Shown here: positions 24,431 through 35,315 of the stretch, in pieces
How positions within the stretch are numbered: the first letter of the stretch is position 1
Layout: each line of letters opens with the position of its first letter
Assembly: GCA_019055375.1 (NCBI GenBank)
Contig: JAHQIW010006122.1
Coordinates: 1-64,000, forward strand
Source of the DNA: Parelaphostrongylus tenuis
Lineage: Eukaryota; Nematoda; Chromadorea; Rhabditida; Metastrongylidae
Length of the DNA stretch: 64,000 nt
Direction: 5' to 3'
The notes under the pieces: model-generated
Databases searched by the model: none
What the model was told of the DNA's origin: nothing
What the model saw: the letters and a program-made list of their open reading frames with translations, nothing else
Program-made: the position numbers and the translations under genes

Positions 24431-25281
24431 TCAAAGCCTTTCGAAAGTCTTCAGCAAATTTGAGTATGGTGTCCCTCTGAAAGTACTCTGATTTTGAAGA
24501 ACGATTGAAAGCGATAGATATTTAGGAAAACTTTGTGCAGCAGCTTTTCCCTTGGCCACTAGAACGATAAAGTTGCGTATAGTCCATTCGTTATCGTCCG
24601 GCTTATCAAACTCAACAAAATTGCAGTTCTTAGCGTTTGACCGATGCGCCTCCCTGACGAGAAAAAGAGTCGATAAAACTTGCAATATTGAAACTAATTT
24701 GCAAAGAATCGCTCACCAAGTATTATCCTCCTTCTCAAATATCAATTCGTTGACACCAAAATACATATTTCGTTGCTGTAGGATATCGCCTGATTCCGGT
24801 ATATACAAAGTCGGCTCAGTTTTAACTGGAATTGAAACCCAGAATAGTACAGTATAACTGACTTGCAACTAATTTAAGGGAAAAACAACGGGGAACTAGC
24901 GAAGCGGTAATAAATAAAGATTGGTCCAAAGCATTGAGTTGAATCCAAACTTACCTCATGAGAAGAACAGAGACTGTTATCCTTATCAAAAGCATCACTT
25001 CTTGAAAGTGTTTTACGATGAGTGTAAAAGATCATGTTTAATTCTTCACCGGCGATTTCGTCAAGCAGAAAGAATGACATCAGTTTACCGTCTGTGATTC
25101 ACAAGGTCTCGAAGTGGTATGTCTGAATGGTTTTGCGCACAATTCCGGCAGATGGAGAATCAAAATCTCCCCCATTCTTTCGGGTCTTCCAATAGTTGTC
25201 CCCATGTCCCGCACCAATACTTGAATTGCATCTGGATGATGCGGGACAGTACAGATCACATGACTTGCAAGGGCATTTACC
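24431..25281 (-). CDS. Unrecognised multi-exon gene in the centre of the inverted duplication
   Basis: Three segments join cleanly in one frame: 25080-24955 (from ATG; MSFFLLDEIAGEELNMIFYT.. to CSSHE), intron 24954-24869, 24868-24717 (LQVSYTVLFWVSIPVKTEPT.. to FEKEDNT), intron 24716-24654, and 24653-24431 (EAHRSNAKNCNFVEFDKPDD.. to LLKTFERL, stop). The introns are 86 and 63 bp with GTAAGT/TTAG and GTGAGC/GTCAG borders and phases that match. This gives 166 residues. Upstream, 25281-25102 is open in the same frame and Cys-rich (CPCKSCDLYCPASSRC) after an AACTCAG acceptor, but a TGA at 25101-25099 separates it, so either the gene starts at 25080 or it is a young pseudogene. I see no known family and no membrane segment. 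Confidence 0.6.
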
Positions 25282-25459
25282 CTGAGTTGAAATAGTCATA
25301 GTTGCGTTCACTTGCCGTTGGGTAGCTAGACTTATTATAGCTCATTTCCGGCTATTGTATCATGTGCTCAATGGTTGCCGCCAACAACTTAGGCATGAAA
25401 TGGAAGGGCAGGACGAAAGGAACCTAACCTCTCATATAGAACTTCATAGATAGAGTTAA

Positions 25460-25720
25460 AAACCCCTGCTTATAGGTAGCGCAGACCGCGATAACAATTG
25501 AGCAATGCTGGAGTACGAGGCATGCTCATTCTGATTAGGCTCTTAACCATCTAAGAATGGGAATATTTTGTAGCTCCATAACAACTCCTATTCATTACTT
25601 TCACCTCCAGGAATCACTGCAAATCCAAACACGGTTGAGACTAAGACTAGCAACAAAATCATAAATGGAGCGTTCGAAGGTCCTGCCTTGTTTGTAAGAA
25701 TAATCATGTCAGCTAAGACT
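25460..25720 (-). pseudogene. Orphan first exon of the secreted-protein family (copy D)
   Basis: On the minus strand the exon 25707-25599 is open without any frameshift: MIILTNKAGPSNAPFMILLL, then VLVSTVFGFAVIPGGE and a GTAATG donor. The Cys and Gly of the usual GCGVIPGG motif are Phe and Ala here. The usual TTTTAG|GAAC site before the ATG is replaced by AGCTGAC. Intron-1 sequence continues to about 25460, then homology stops and exons 2-5 are absent. Confidence 0.75.
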
Positions 25721-25879
25721 AATATCTACATCTTTTTGTTTCAGATCACCTCCACGAGATAACAACAGATTTGGCACTTGGCGCCTATACGAGGGTGACG
25801 TCGCCTTGACTGATCTTCGACTTTTTCTGGTTTTTTAAGTGCTTCAAAGGATCTTTAACTTGCTTAATTCAGAACATAA

Positions 25880-26868
25880 TTTTTAAAGCGTATTTCGGGA
25901 CACACTGTGCTAATGCGATGCTCAAAAAACCAGTCATCGAGGTGAGAAAGTTTCTGTCAAATCTTGAATGAAAGTGGTATTGACAAGTTTAAAGAAAAAT
26001 CTCAGTGAATGCGCCAATTTCTCAAGTTGCACGGCTCACATTCGGCTCCCGCCTTCTCATTTCTGATGCTGGCAACAATCGACAAAGCGCCTGAATCACA
26101 ACTGCACTTCTGAGGAAAAATTCTTCCATAGATGATATTGACTGATAAAAACGAAGCACATTTGCGAAACTTATTCGATGACAAATTTCTGAGCAAAAAC
26201 TGCGTTTGTGAAACTTTGATGTTCTTGTTAGGCTTTCACATTTAGCACGCTCACAAATTATAGTTTGAAATGAGTGGTCAACTGATAGCCAAATTGAGTA
26301 GATCTATAGAATTCCAATAGTATGGTTGAGAAATAGGTGTGTAATTAGATTGTTACCAAAAATCCACCAATATGAGGATGTTGAGGGAAAATCGTGTCAG
26401 GATTGGATCTTAGATCAAACACCTGCATGAAAGCATCAAATGCTGCAGTAAGATAGGATATTAATTCACTTCGTTGAAATCGCCAATGTATCGAAATGGG
26501 AAAGCACAGTGGACATTGTTCGAGAACGCAGGTTGTGTAATGCTAAGCAGACGCTACCCTGTTCATCTTCTCAAACGTTTCAATATAAATGTTTACAGAA
26601 CGCCGTCCTTCAGCAATTTCCACACGATTTGCAGGCCAAACAAAGTATATATTTTCTTCTGTTCAGCCATTCCGAGGTGTTACTGATGTCTTTATCAAAT
26701 ATTAGCTGAGAACACAACAATACAGTCAGTGATGCAGCATGAATATACAATATTCGAGGTTGGCTGACGTTTCGACAGGTCACCCCTTCAGAGCTTGGGA
26801 AGATCATATTGATCCACAATCCGTTAGTCAAAACCTCCATAACCCTAGCAGAAAACGTTGAAAATGAA
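25880..26868 (-). repeat. Family 5' flank, copy D (right arm of inverted duplication 3)
   Basis: Reverse complement of 23049-24015 and directly upstream of exon 1 of copy D. The two are close: GACGTTTCGACAGGTCACCCCTTCAGAGC here against GCTCTGAAGAGGGTGACCCGTCGAAACGTC there. Confidence 0.8.
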
Positions 26869-26888
26869 TCTTGGATCGCATAACAGAC

Positions 26889-27215
26889 CTTTTTATTTGA
26901 CCGCCACTTGAGGTGGTGTGGTGTTACAATATGCACAATAATGTGGACCGCCTGTGCAAAAACATCTGCGTCAAGCGGTAATCGAACCCAGATCTCACTC
27001 TTTCAGGGAGCGTATGCTAACCGTTGCACCACCGACGCTCGTTTAGCGCAACACTTTTTTGCGCTACAAGGCGCTATCTGCCAACAGCCGACCTTGACAG
27101 AAAGAGTGAGATCTGGATTCGAATCTCGGCTGACGCAAATGTTTATGCACGGCACTCCTCATTATTGGGTATATTGTAACATCATACCACCGCAATTGGC
27201 GGTCAGTATAAAAAG
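26889..27215. mobile_element. Palindromic element with head-to-head tRNA-like halves
   Basis: The left half CTTTTTATTTGACCGCCA..GGTGGTGTGGTGTTACAATAT..CACAATAATG matches the reverse complement of the right half (ending GGCGGTCAGTATAAAAAG). Each half has a tRNA-like sequence reading outward from the centre near 27055. The shared inner core is AGATCTCACTCTTTC. No open frame. It is probably a foldback transposon derived from, or containing, an inverted pair of tRNA-like sequences. Confidence 0.7.
26967..27038 (-). tRNA. tRNA-like sequence or tRNA pseudogene
   Basis: The minus strand starts GCGTCGG and ends TTGACGC plus A, which pair over seven positions with two G-U pairs. The D stem GTGC/GCAT and anticodon stem CGCTC/GAGTG pair, with loop CCTGAAA (TGA in the anticodon position but C instead of T at position 33). 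The A box TGGTGCAACGG and a B box GGTTCGATTAC are present, but the T arm carries one extra base. TTTTT follows after four bases. The defects argue for a pseudogene. The mirror copy at 27090-27132 (+) keeps only the 3' half. Confidence 0.45.
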
Positions 27216-27229
27216 AATTCTGATAGCTT

Positions 27230-30200
27230 TTTAGCACCTCACTAAAATAAATATTTTGACACCTAATGAATCTCCAGCAAAGGAGCATTCAAAACCTCTT
27301 GAACAACTATATTCTTAATCATCATTTTGGATATTTTTCATGAGATAAGAGGCAGCTCTTGATGCAAATCGCGAACTTTCAAGATCACATGTTTTCATCT
27401 TTGTTTTACTAACCATTGTGGATATGAGTAACATCTATAAAAGCGAACGTATTCGTTGGCATCAATTTAAAGCACCCAAAATGTGGATACGTGAACATGG
27501 GATTTGATCACTTTTTGGCTGGCGAATGAGTGATTTTCTACCTGAAACTCCAGAGCGACGCTGCTGCAAGATCAATTCTGGCTGCTATTTAAACCTTCAT
27601 AATACTATTCAATTCAAAGCAGAAATTCAGTCTGGAAAACGTAGAGACGAGATGACAATTCGAAAGTAAGTTTCAACGAAGATCAGATGGAAAAGTGAAT
27701 GTTTATCTAACAAACCTAAAGTGACGGGCAAGATGGTAGAAGTACAAAAGGCTCCAATAGCGAGCTAAACGGAAACGATGTTACTTACAACGGATGAAAA
27801 CTTTTATATAGTGCCTGAGGAGTGTGATACTTACTTGGACACTTATGTAGGCGGTCTTCACTGGTTGTGCGGACCCCAGCACATATTTCAAGTGGTGTAG
27901 TGCTGATCGTGTATATGATAATCCTTGGTTTCCTGGCGTAAATTTGAGATTGCCTTTTCAGGTCTTTAGGATGTCGTTTCCCAAGAAATGAATTAAGGCG
28001 ATGAATCCTGGTGGGGCTTCCATGTGCTGATTCGGAAATGATCTTAGGTCGATATTGAAAGTAAAAGTGGAAAAGAAAATCAACCGGCTGCTCACGGATG
28101 GTGTAAAAGCCGAAATCTGAAGAGTGTGATAATCGCTGTCATAGCATAATCATCGTGATAGAATCAAAGGAAGTCATTTGACGAAGGTCTAACATGTCTT
28201 ACATGGGACAACCTAAGATGTGTCATGTGGTCGCGCTTGCTAACAAGGCACACCTCTTTAGAATTTGTTTTCGGAGTATATTCGAAATGTTTCCGAAGTT
28301 TTGCGCGCAGGAATTTCAAACTCTTTCACGGCGATATTCACTTTCTTCAAAATTGTTTGCATTGTGCATTGGGCGCACCTTTTGGCGCCTTTTGTGTGGC
28401 TTTCATTGCAACTAGGTTCTCTTGCATACGGAAACAAAGCAGCCCATCCATTTCTTTGACGCAGTCGAGTCGTCCTTATTCCTTATTATATATACACCAT
28501 AAAAAATTAAGAGCACTCTACTCGTACTCATGCAATTCTTGTCTCTATCGTTGGAGCAGAATAAGTGATTTTGCTGTTCTAGAGGTGGTCACATAATCCG
28601 TTACGAACAAAACGACGACCCAGAGTAATCGGCAGTATCTCAGTGACTTCTGTTGACTTCTCTAAACTAACCGGCCTTTTGTGATAAACGTTTTGTAACT
28701 GTACTCAATTGGTTACAGCTGAAGGACAATATAAATGAAACCACAATTCCGTTCAGAGTGTCTTTTGTGGAGACAGTTTTTCGCATCAATTGGAAATACA
28801 AAAATTTTCTGATAAATCGAAATTCTGAAGAACTGTTGTGATCAAATGATGCAGTATCACAGAAGAGACTAGTAATGAAAAATGAAACAACGTCTTGCTT
28901 TCAAATTTCCCTTTCTCCAACTTCACAACAGGTTTTTTGATATTTTTGGTGCCTTAGAGAATAGAAATTAGATATAACCTTACTTATGCATTGACTCCAA
29001 ACGCCTGGTTTCCGATAAATAATTGCAATACCTATAGCAGCTAAATTGCTCTGAAGAAGAAGAGGCTCGCAGAAGTTCTGTTCTGTATTACATTATTGTG
29101 CTGCTGTACTGCACTAATCTGCTGTATCATCGTACTGCATCACTAGTACTTATCAGGATGCTAGTACTACCAACCTCGGAACAGCTTATCGAGAAAAAGG
29201 TCAATTAATATTCGAGGGCTTACATACAATTATTTTTGATGAAAAGAACCCCAGTTTACTTGAATATTTCTACTTTTTATTACGACTTCTCTGGAATGAA
29301 GTTGCATTGTGTGGAATGTCCTCGTAGAGCTATTATCTCCAACCATCTTTAGCTCTTTAAAATTCACGACCTTTTCTGCTGTTTTTCATAGTTCTTGTAG
29401 CCATTTTATTTGATTCATCGCACAGTGCCTTTTTCCCTGTAGGAATCTCAATTTAATTTTTTTTTCATTTTTTTCAAAGTTCTATTATTCAATCCATTTT
29501 TCGTCTTTTTCTTGAATGTTGCAAAGTACTGGTTGAGTGCTCCTTACTGCAATCTCGCATAACCTGGCTGTGGCGTACCATAGAAAGTCTGCCGCTGACT
29601 GCTGGAGGGTGTTGAGGCGTGGAGATGAGTTCCGCGCCACATCGTGCTCAGCCACGCTCCCCTTCTTTTTTTCTGCAGTTATTCGATAGCTTAGATCTAT
29701 AAATTTTGGAAGGTGCACGTTTTTGTGATGGGAAGTTTTCTATGGCACTGCAGCAGGATGAATAAAATCAAGAGAAGTGTACCTAATCGTGTTACCTGGG
29801 CTTTCTTCCACGAGAGAGCTTCACAAGACTAATATTAACATTCATTAAATTGGAACATCCTGATTTTATTGCTAGGCCTGGTTTGTGAAGAAAAGAACAT
29901 ATACAGCACATAAAAATAGTGCCTGTAACCAGAGACGAAGGTTGCAACGATAAACCATGCCCATAGCAGAGTATATTTAGACAATATAAAACGTTATTAC
30001 CCATAAATATATAGAAGAAAGACTGCCAAAACAAAAGACGCAACTGCTTCACATTTCACTGCGATGCCTATGAAACGAAATGTTTTTCTAATCTAAACAC
30101 ATATGCTTACAAGAAAAATTATTGTACTCAGTATATGGAAAAGCACCTTTGGAGCAGAATAATATACGAATCTGATTATATTCACAATGACTATTTGTGC

Positions 30201-30920
30201 CGTATCAAAAAGAATTTGAGAAGGAAGCTTGCAGATTCAAAACCATACCAAAAAAAAAAAAACAAATAAAACCAAATAAAACCAAAACGTACAAGGATCG
30301 ATTCTCGTTATTCTAAAATAACTTCGAGAAACCAGAATCACCAAGAATCTTTGTGCTGAGAGGCATAACACTTCCGCATTGTGCGCGTTCAACATTAGAA
30401 TGGGTCCAGGTTTGGCGCCTAATCTACCCATGTTAAAATCGATCCTGCGTAGGATCACGTGCCGTTTTCATGAGCTCCAAAACCAACTTTGTTGTAAGGC
30501 TAAGTTAGGAACGTCAGGTGGTGAAGGACAAATGGGGACACTCTACCTTTCCACGAAAATTTTTGGAACAAGAACAATAAAGTGGCAAATTTACCCTATT
30601 TTTCCCTCATTTTCCGAGAAAATTTTCCAAACTCTTGGTCACTATCGGCATGGGAAAGACTGCAACCCTATACAAGAACGAAATTGTAGTTTGAAGCATC
30701 TCTGAGAGCTTGTAAAATCAAAATCCATCCGATTATTCGTTATTGATAAGGGTGGAGAGTCTGTAATAATTTCTAACTAGTTGAATGTCGAAATAACAGA
30801 AAAGCATGCCCGAGAAGCTTCCCTTTGTCGAACCTCCTTTGAAAAGGAATTTGATAAGCAATACTGGGTACTTGTTCATTGTGAGGGCCACAGTGAAAAA
30901 GTGTTATCATTTATTGTGCA
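27230..30920. other. Unassigned stretch inside the right arm of inverted duplication 2
   Basis: About 3.7 kb here has no counterpart in the left arm. Open stretches on both strands (such as 28225-28596, 29485-29718 minus, 30379-30705) are short and show no motif I recognise. A pyrimidine-rich run is at 29455-29475 and an A-rich run at 30248-30262. I see no RNA gene apart from the palindrome just before it. Confidence 0.5.
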
Positions 30921-30925
30921 GGATT

Positions 30926-32580
30926 TCATAGGAGTTTTGGTAATCATTCAAAAGCTTGGATTTCTAGCTAGAACTAAAATTAGACGGTTTTTGAAACCTC
31001 CCTTTATGACGCTGTAAAATCAAAAGTGGGATTATGTTTTACACAACCACATGATTTTTTTCTCATTTCGCTTACATTTCGCTAGGAAACTCCTTCCTGA
31101 AAGAATTTTTTTATCTCTCTTATATCTCGCTAGATAAAACTCCTTCTTGGCTGTACTTATTTAATAGCGCAATTTCCAAACAGTTCAAATATGTGATTGC
31201 TTTTTGAAAGTTTCTTAGATAGCGCTGCAGGAAAATGGAAAGACTTGGGTTTCACACATCGCCGGACGGAGCTTTTTTCTTAAGACCATTAGTAATCATT
31301 CGACAGAGTAAGTCTTAGAGATTCTAACGATGCTACTTTCCAGAGATATAGTTAGAGGGGAAATAAGCTTGAGTATTATATTTTCGGTGGCCTTGTTTGT
31401 CAGCTAGTCCAAGGAGTCGGGGCGGAGCATATTTATCGATGCCTTGGTCCTTGGATGTTTGGTATGCAAATTGTTTTTCAAATAGGAATTTTTCCCGCTT
31501 TGAAAGAAATTTTAGACCAAACGATTGGATGAGATTACGAAAGCTCCTCTACACGTTCATAAGCATTTTGTTCCCCCTGCGGAATAAAATGCTTAATAAA
31601 AATTGTAGGCAAACGGCGTATATCGAGTATGATTTGTGCTGAATGCAGCAGCATTATAAAGGGGTCTTTTCGAAACCCAGCGACGTGCACTGTAGCTAGA
31701 ATGATCTTCCGAATGATTGTAAATACTCCCATGACAAGTTCCCACTCAGTGAACGAGATCGGTTTTTCATCTATCGCTTCAGTGGACAATAGCCAATACA
31801 GAGTACTGAGTCAAAAATGAGTTAATACGGCAAAGGCTGCCGGTCTTAAGTCTTCTGTTATACTCTTCTAGAAAAAGTGATGGTTCGATTTTTTCTGTTC
31901 TATATCTACTCATTAGACCTTACAAATTAACGTCTACATGACCTTACATATATCGTCCATCATCGTTTTATAGCTCTAGCATCAGCTCTATCGGTGTTAA
32001 ATACGTGATTCTCAAGCCTCAATCTAAATCTGCTGCCCAGAGCTATTTCAACTTATCTACGCAATACCAACATTTTCGTAGACCACTTACGGTGCGCTCA
32101 AGTAAATAACTCGCAAGAAATGGGGTCATTCGATGTTACTTCGCTTTGTATAATAGTATCAAACGACTGAAGCAGGGTAAGCCATTCTTGAACTACTCGT
32201 AGAGAATAAGCCCAAAATCATATATATGTATATATGTATATGTATATATATAGACGTATATCTGCGTATATATATATATATACATATATGGCTTATTATT
32301 TTAACATCCAATACCTATCTTAAAACACTATTCTGGTTGTTCAACCTTTGAGTGGTCAGGAAAACACTACGCGCAAATTATTTTATCCTTTCTTATGTAT
32401 GAGGTGAATTCTCAACTTCTCGCTCGCAGCCCTTACTCTAATGTGAATAAATAGAAGACTTTTTTCATTGCTTGCCTCACATAAGAGAAAATGGAGAACT
32501 ATTTGAAGTTCTCCATTGTTTTCTTCACATAAAAGGAAATGGAGGACTATTTCGATGTGTTAAATGGGTATCCAAGAATA
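30926..32580. repeat. Right arm of inverted duplication 2
   Basis: Reverse complement of 21440-23010. It ends at about 32580 with ATGGGTATCCAAGAATATAAAA, within a few bases of where the next, unrelated inverted repeat begins (32584). Confidence 0.8.
32218..32291. repeat. Palindromic TA-rich tract, right-arm copy
   Basis: About 74 bases of TATATGTATATA-type units, nearly self-complementary and longer than the partner at 21736-21775. Confidence 0.75.
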
Positions 32581-32689
32581 TAAAAATTTAATCGATTATT
32601 ATCCACAATGACCACATAAGTTACTTCGGTCTTATTTCCTCCTACTATTATGTGAAAGGAAAAACAGTAGACTAGTCATTCTATCAGTT

Positions 32690-33030
32690 CTTTCTCACAA
32701 AATTCGGCATGCTGTGTCGTCGATGATCAATCGAACAACGCCTAGTCTGGACAGCATAAGATCTGAACAACTGAAGCCTGCCACCTTAAATCAATACACT
32801 AGGTAGGCTCTTCACACGTTTTTTGTTTGAACGGAAGTCTGGAAAATGAGCAGCACCAGGTTGTTGATCAGAAAGGTGATCTTTACAGCGTCGACGACTA
32901 TAGCCCATCCTCTTGTTGCCTAATATCGGTGAATTAATACAAATATTCCCAGACACCATTGATAGAGCACTTGACGAAGGACAGCCATGGCAACAAGCAA
33001 GATTTCAAAGGCATTTAATGCTCATAAATA
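32690..33030 (+). mobile_element. Decayed RTE reverse-transcriptase fragment in the left arm
   Basis: Shows KIRHAVSSMINRTTPSLDSI, IRSEQLKPATL, then after frame changes a KGDL-type motif, corresponding to the RTE stretch near 9610-9890. The mirrored copy is at about 39025-39370 (-), so it was present before the inverted duplication formed. Confidence 0.7.
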
Positions 33031-33448
33031 CGATTTAAAAAAAAGCCTCTATTGAAGTTTTGCAAGAGTAAATCTGATCGCTCCTTATCTTTCAGCAATT
33101 CGATCCTTTAACGCCGGCCTCTAAACAGGAAAATAGCTTGCGTTAGTCTCTCGAACGGCGGCCGATATTCTCAGCGTTCCTTTCATTATTATTTGAGAAT
33201 TTATTGCCATCAATAAAGAGATTTTTGTCAGCAAAAGGGTTAATACGAAACTACGAATGGGGATACTCCACGAATGCTTTTCATTGTCGGCGAGATACTA
33301 ACACTCATAAAACAGTGAACTGTTTTCTCAAAAACGGCACTACGCATTGTACGTGAGGCATCTTCGTCGATAACTCATATCAATTGCCTAGGAGAAAAAC
33401 TGCTGGAAATAATCCACTGTTGTAAATATAACATTTATCCATTCATAG

Positions 33449-33627
33449 GTCTTTGCTGCCCCTCATCGAAACCAAAAGCTAACGTTTAGGCTGCAGATGC
33501 ATAGTGTCGATCTTCCAACATGTGGCCACGATAAGCGGACACCATTGCATGTGCAAGCTGAGCGCGATTTCACAATGGTGATTTTTCTTGTGAATGAAGG
33601 CAAAGTTGATGTGACTGCTCATGACAG
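33449..33627 (+). pseudogene. Glutaminase-like C-terminal ankyrin exon (left arm)
   Basis: A 179-base exon, open and flanked by CATAG| and |GTAACG. It reads VFAAPHRNQKLTFRLQMHSV, then DLPTCGHDKRTPLHVQAERD and MVIFLVNEGKVDVTAHDR. The order matches the C-terminal ankyrin part of animal glutaminase (LLFAA, a short helix, a hydrophobic-D motif, DYDxRTALHVAAAEGH, VVKFLLExxKVxPxxKDR), ending in phase 2 before the next expected W. Normally conserved residues are changed (AAAEGH is QAERDF), and I find no neighbouring catalytic exon, so a gene fragment is more likely than a working gene. A generic ankyrin protein is the alternative. Confidence 0.6.
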
Positions 33628-34829
33628 GTAACGTGGTAGATTTCTCATATATACAACCCATATATCATAATTATTTAGAGCAAATCATTCAAGCGAATGG
33701 ATTTCGTGGGTACAATGCTTTTAGTGCTACCCAACCAATCGTGATTTGAATACTCTGTATTCTAGAGTACATTTCAAACTGCTGAGATAGCACACCTTTT
33801 CTCAATAATTCTATTTTGCTGACGTATCCATCTCATTATCGTCTTCGAGGAATTCGCAAAAGTATTCATTATTATACCGATGATACATAAAGAACCTGTT
33901 TTTGGAACTGTTCATGCACAGAATACCAACAGATGTGATACCAACATCCGCTGGATGCACTACAGACCAAAAAAGCATAGCTTGTCGATTGGCCGGTAAT
34001 GAACAAATCACACTGTACAAAGAGCACATTAGTAATTACCTCATTTAAGTTCATTTTCTACCCCACTGCATTCAGCTCGATGCGGCAAGGAGTGGCTGTG
34101 GACCATCGACTCGGATAAAAGAGGCGTCAATAGAAGTCGAAGCTTATAAGACATTAACCCAATGGAACTGTTTACCAACTTCGTGCTAGCTCAGTGATTC
34201 AAGAAAATATCGATTGGATACATGAAGTTTGGACAAAAGCATTTGTTAGAGTTATCGCAAGTAGAAAGTTAATAACTAGTTGAAAGTACCACTACTACTA
34301 TAAGAAGCATGGCAATAAAGTGCTGCATCAGATACAATCTAGATTTTTTTTCGTGGAGATGTCGCTCTATAACATTAATTTATCAAAACTTAGCATCCGT
34401 TATCATGCATCTTCATAGTAATGTCGCTATCAGCTTAGCTTTATCCTTTCATTTGAAATATTTTATCGCTAGCGTTAAGAACACTACTCTTCACGAGATA
34501 TACATCTTGTACGCGCTTTGTCTACGTCAAGTGACACTCGTAATTTCGTCATACTTTCGTTGTACTTGGATTTTATTTAGTGCAACTAAGCCGGTGATAA
34601 CACACATGGAGATAAACATGTGAAAAAAACGTCAAGACGTCAAAAAATACTTTGTCATCATAAAATTTATTCGAATTTTGTTATTAGAGAAACTGAAACG
34701 ATATTTTCTTATCAATGCTTGATTATCTCCTTCAGATAGAATCGCACGGCTCCACACGGTGCTCGAATCTTCAAATACAACGAATGAGTGCAGTTTCTAG
34801 AAGCAGGTACCAAGAAGGTGAACTTAGGC

Positions 34830-35315
34830 TCAATATGCAAACATGAATCTATTTCCGCAAATGTTCCATAATGGGGTAACCCATTCGCTGCTGTACTCAG
34901 TCATCCACCCCACTGCCTCAGAGCCATATTTGATGCACTTGTTCTGAATTCCTGCTGAGCAGCGTTTTGTAACATTTTGCTGATCCAGGTGTAGACTCAC
35001 CGTTCCTCTGCAGGGACGATCAATAAGTAGGGAAAGCCGTTGAGTGGAAGGGATATCCTTCCGGAATTCTCTCGAGATTCTAAAGGAAAAGTCTTGCTCA
35101 ATTGTGGATGTTCTAGCAAAAGTGAAATGGCAGTAGGGTATCCACAATTTTTTCTGAATGAAACAATCTAACTCTCCGACAAAGTATAAGTGATAAATAG
35201 TCCCTTCCACGATTTGACTAATAGACAAGATCAATAAATAAGATTTATTCGGCCAGCTTTTTGTCGTCATGGTTACCGGGGCCCGATAATTCGACTCGAC
35301 TGTCCACTTTTTCAC
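34830..35315 (-). other. Unrecognised 161-codon open frame
   Basis: The longest clean open stretch in this part, starting in the spacer of inverted duplication 4 and ending at its left-arm border. It begins MKKWTVESNYRAP and contains five Cys in the C-terminal half (PCRGTV, KRCSAG, NKCIKY, WNICGN). No signal peptide or known motif is visible. There is no second copy to test conservation, so it may be chance. Confidence 0.25.

Larger units (their letters stand above)
32584..34845. repeat. Left arm of inverted duplication 4
   Basis: About 2.26 kb matching 37210-39473 in reverse, with high similarity all along (for example TTATCATGCATCTTCATAGTAATGTCG at 34399 and its complement near 37640). It contains an RTE fragment, a glutaminase-like exon, and an open stretch at 34309-34623 that is matched by 37529-37753 but is not recognisable. 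Confidence 0.9.

Noticed and set aside
27090..27132. Second tRNA gene on the plus strand
   Set aside because: Only the anticodon-to-acceptor 3' half is recognisable; the D arm and 5' acceptor are lost, so it is part of the palindromic element.
33092..33150. Possible upstream glutaminase exon (TTTCAG then QFDPLTPASKQEN)
   Set aside because: The FDP motif alone is too short and an in-frame stop follows shortly.
34309..34623. 104-codon open stretch in the left arm, mirrored at 37529-37753
   Set aside because: Shared only because the arms are duplicates. It is hydrophobic, AT-rich and without any motif.
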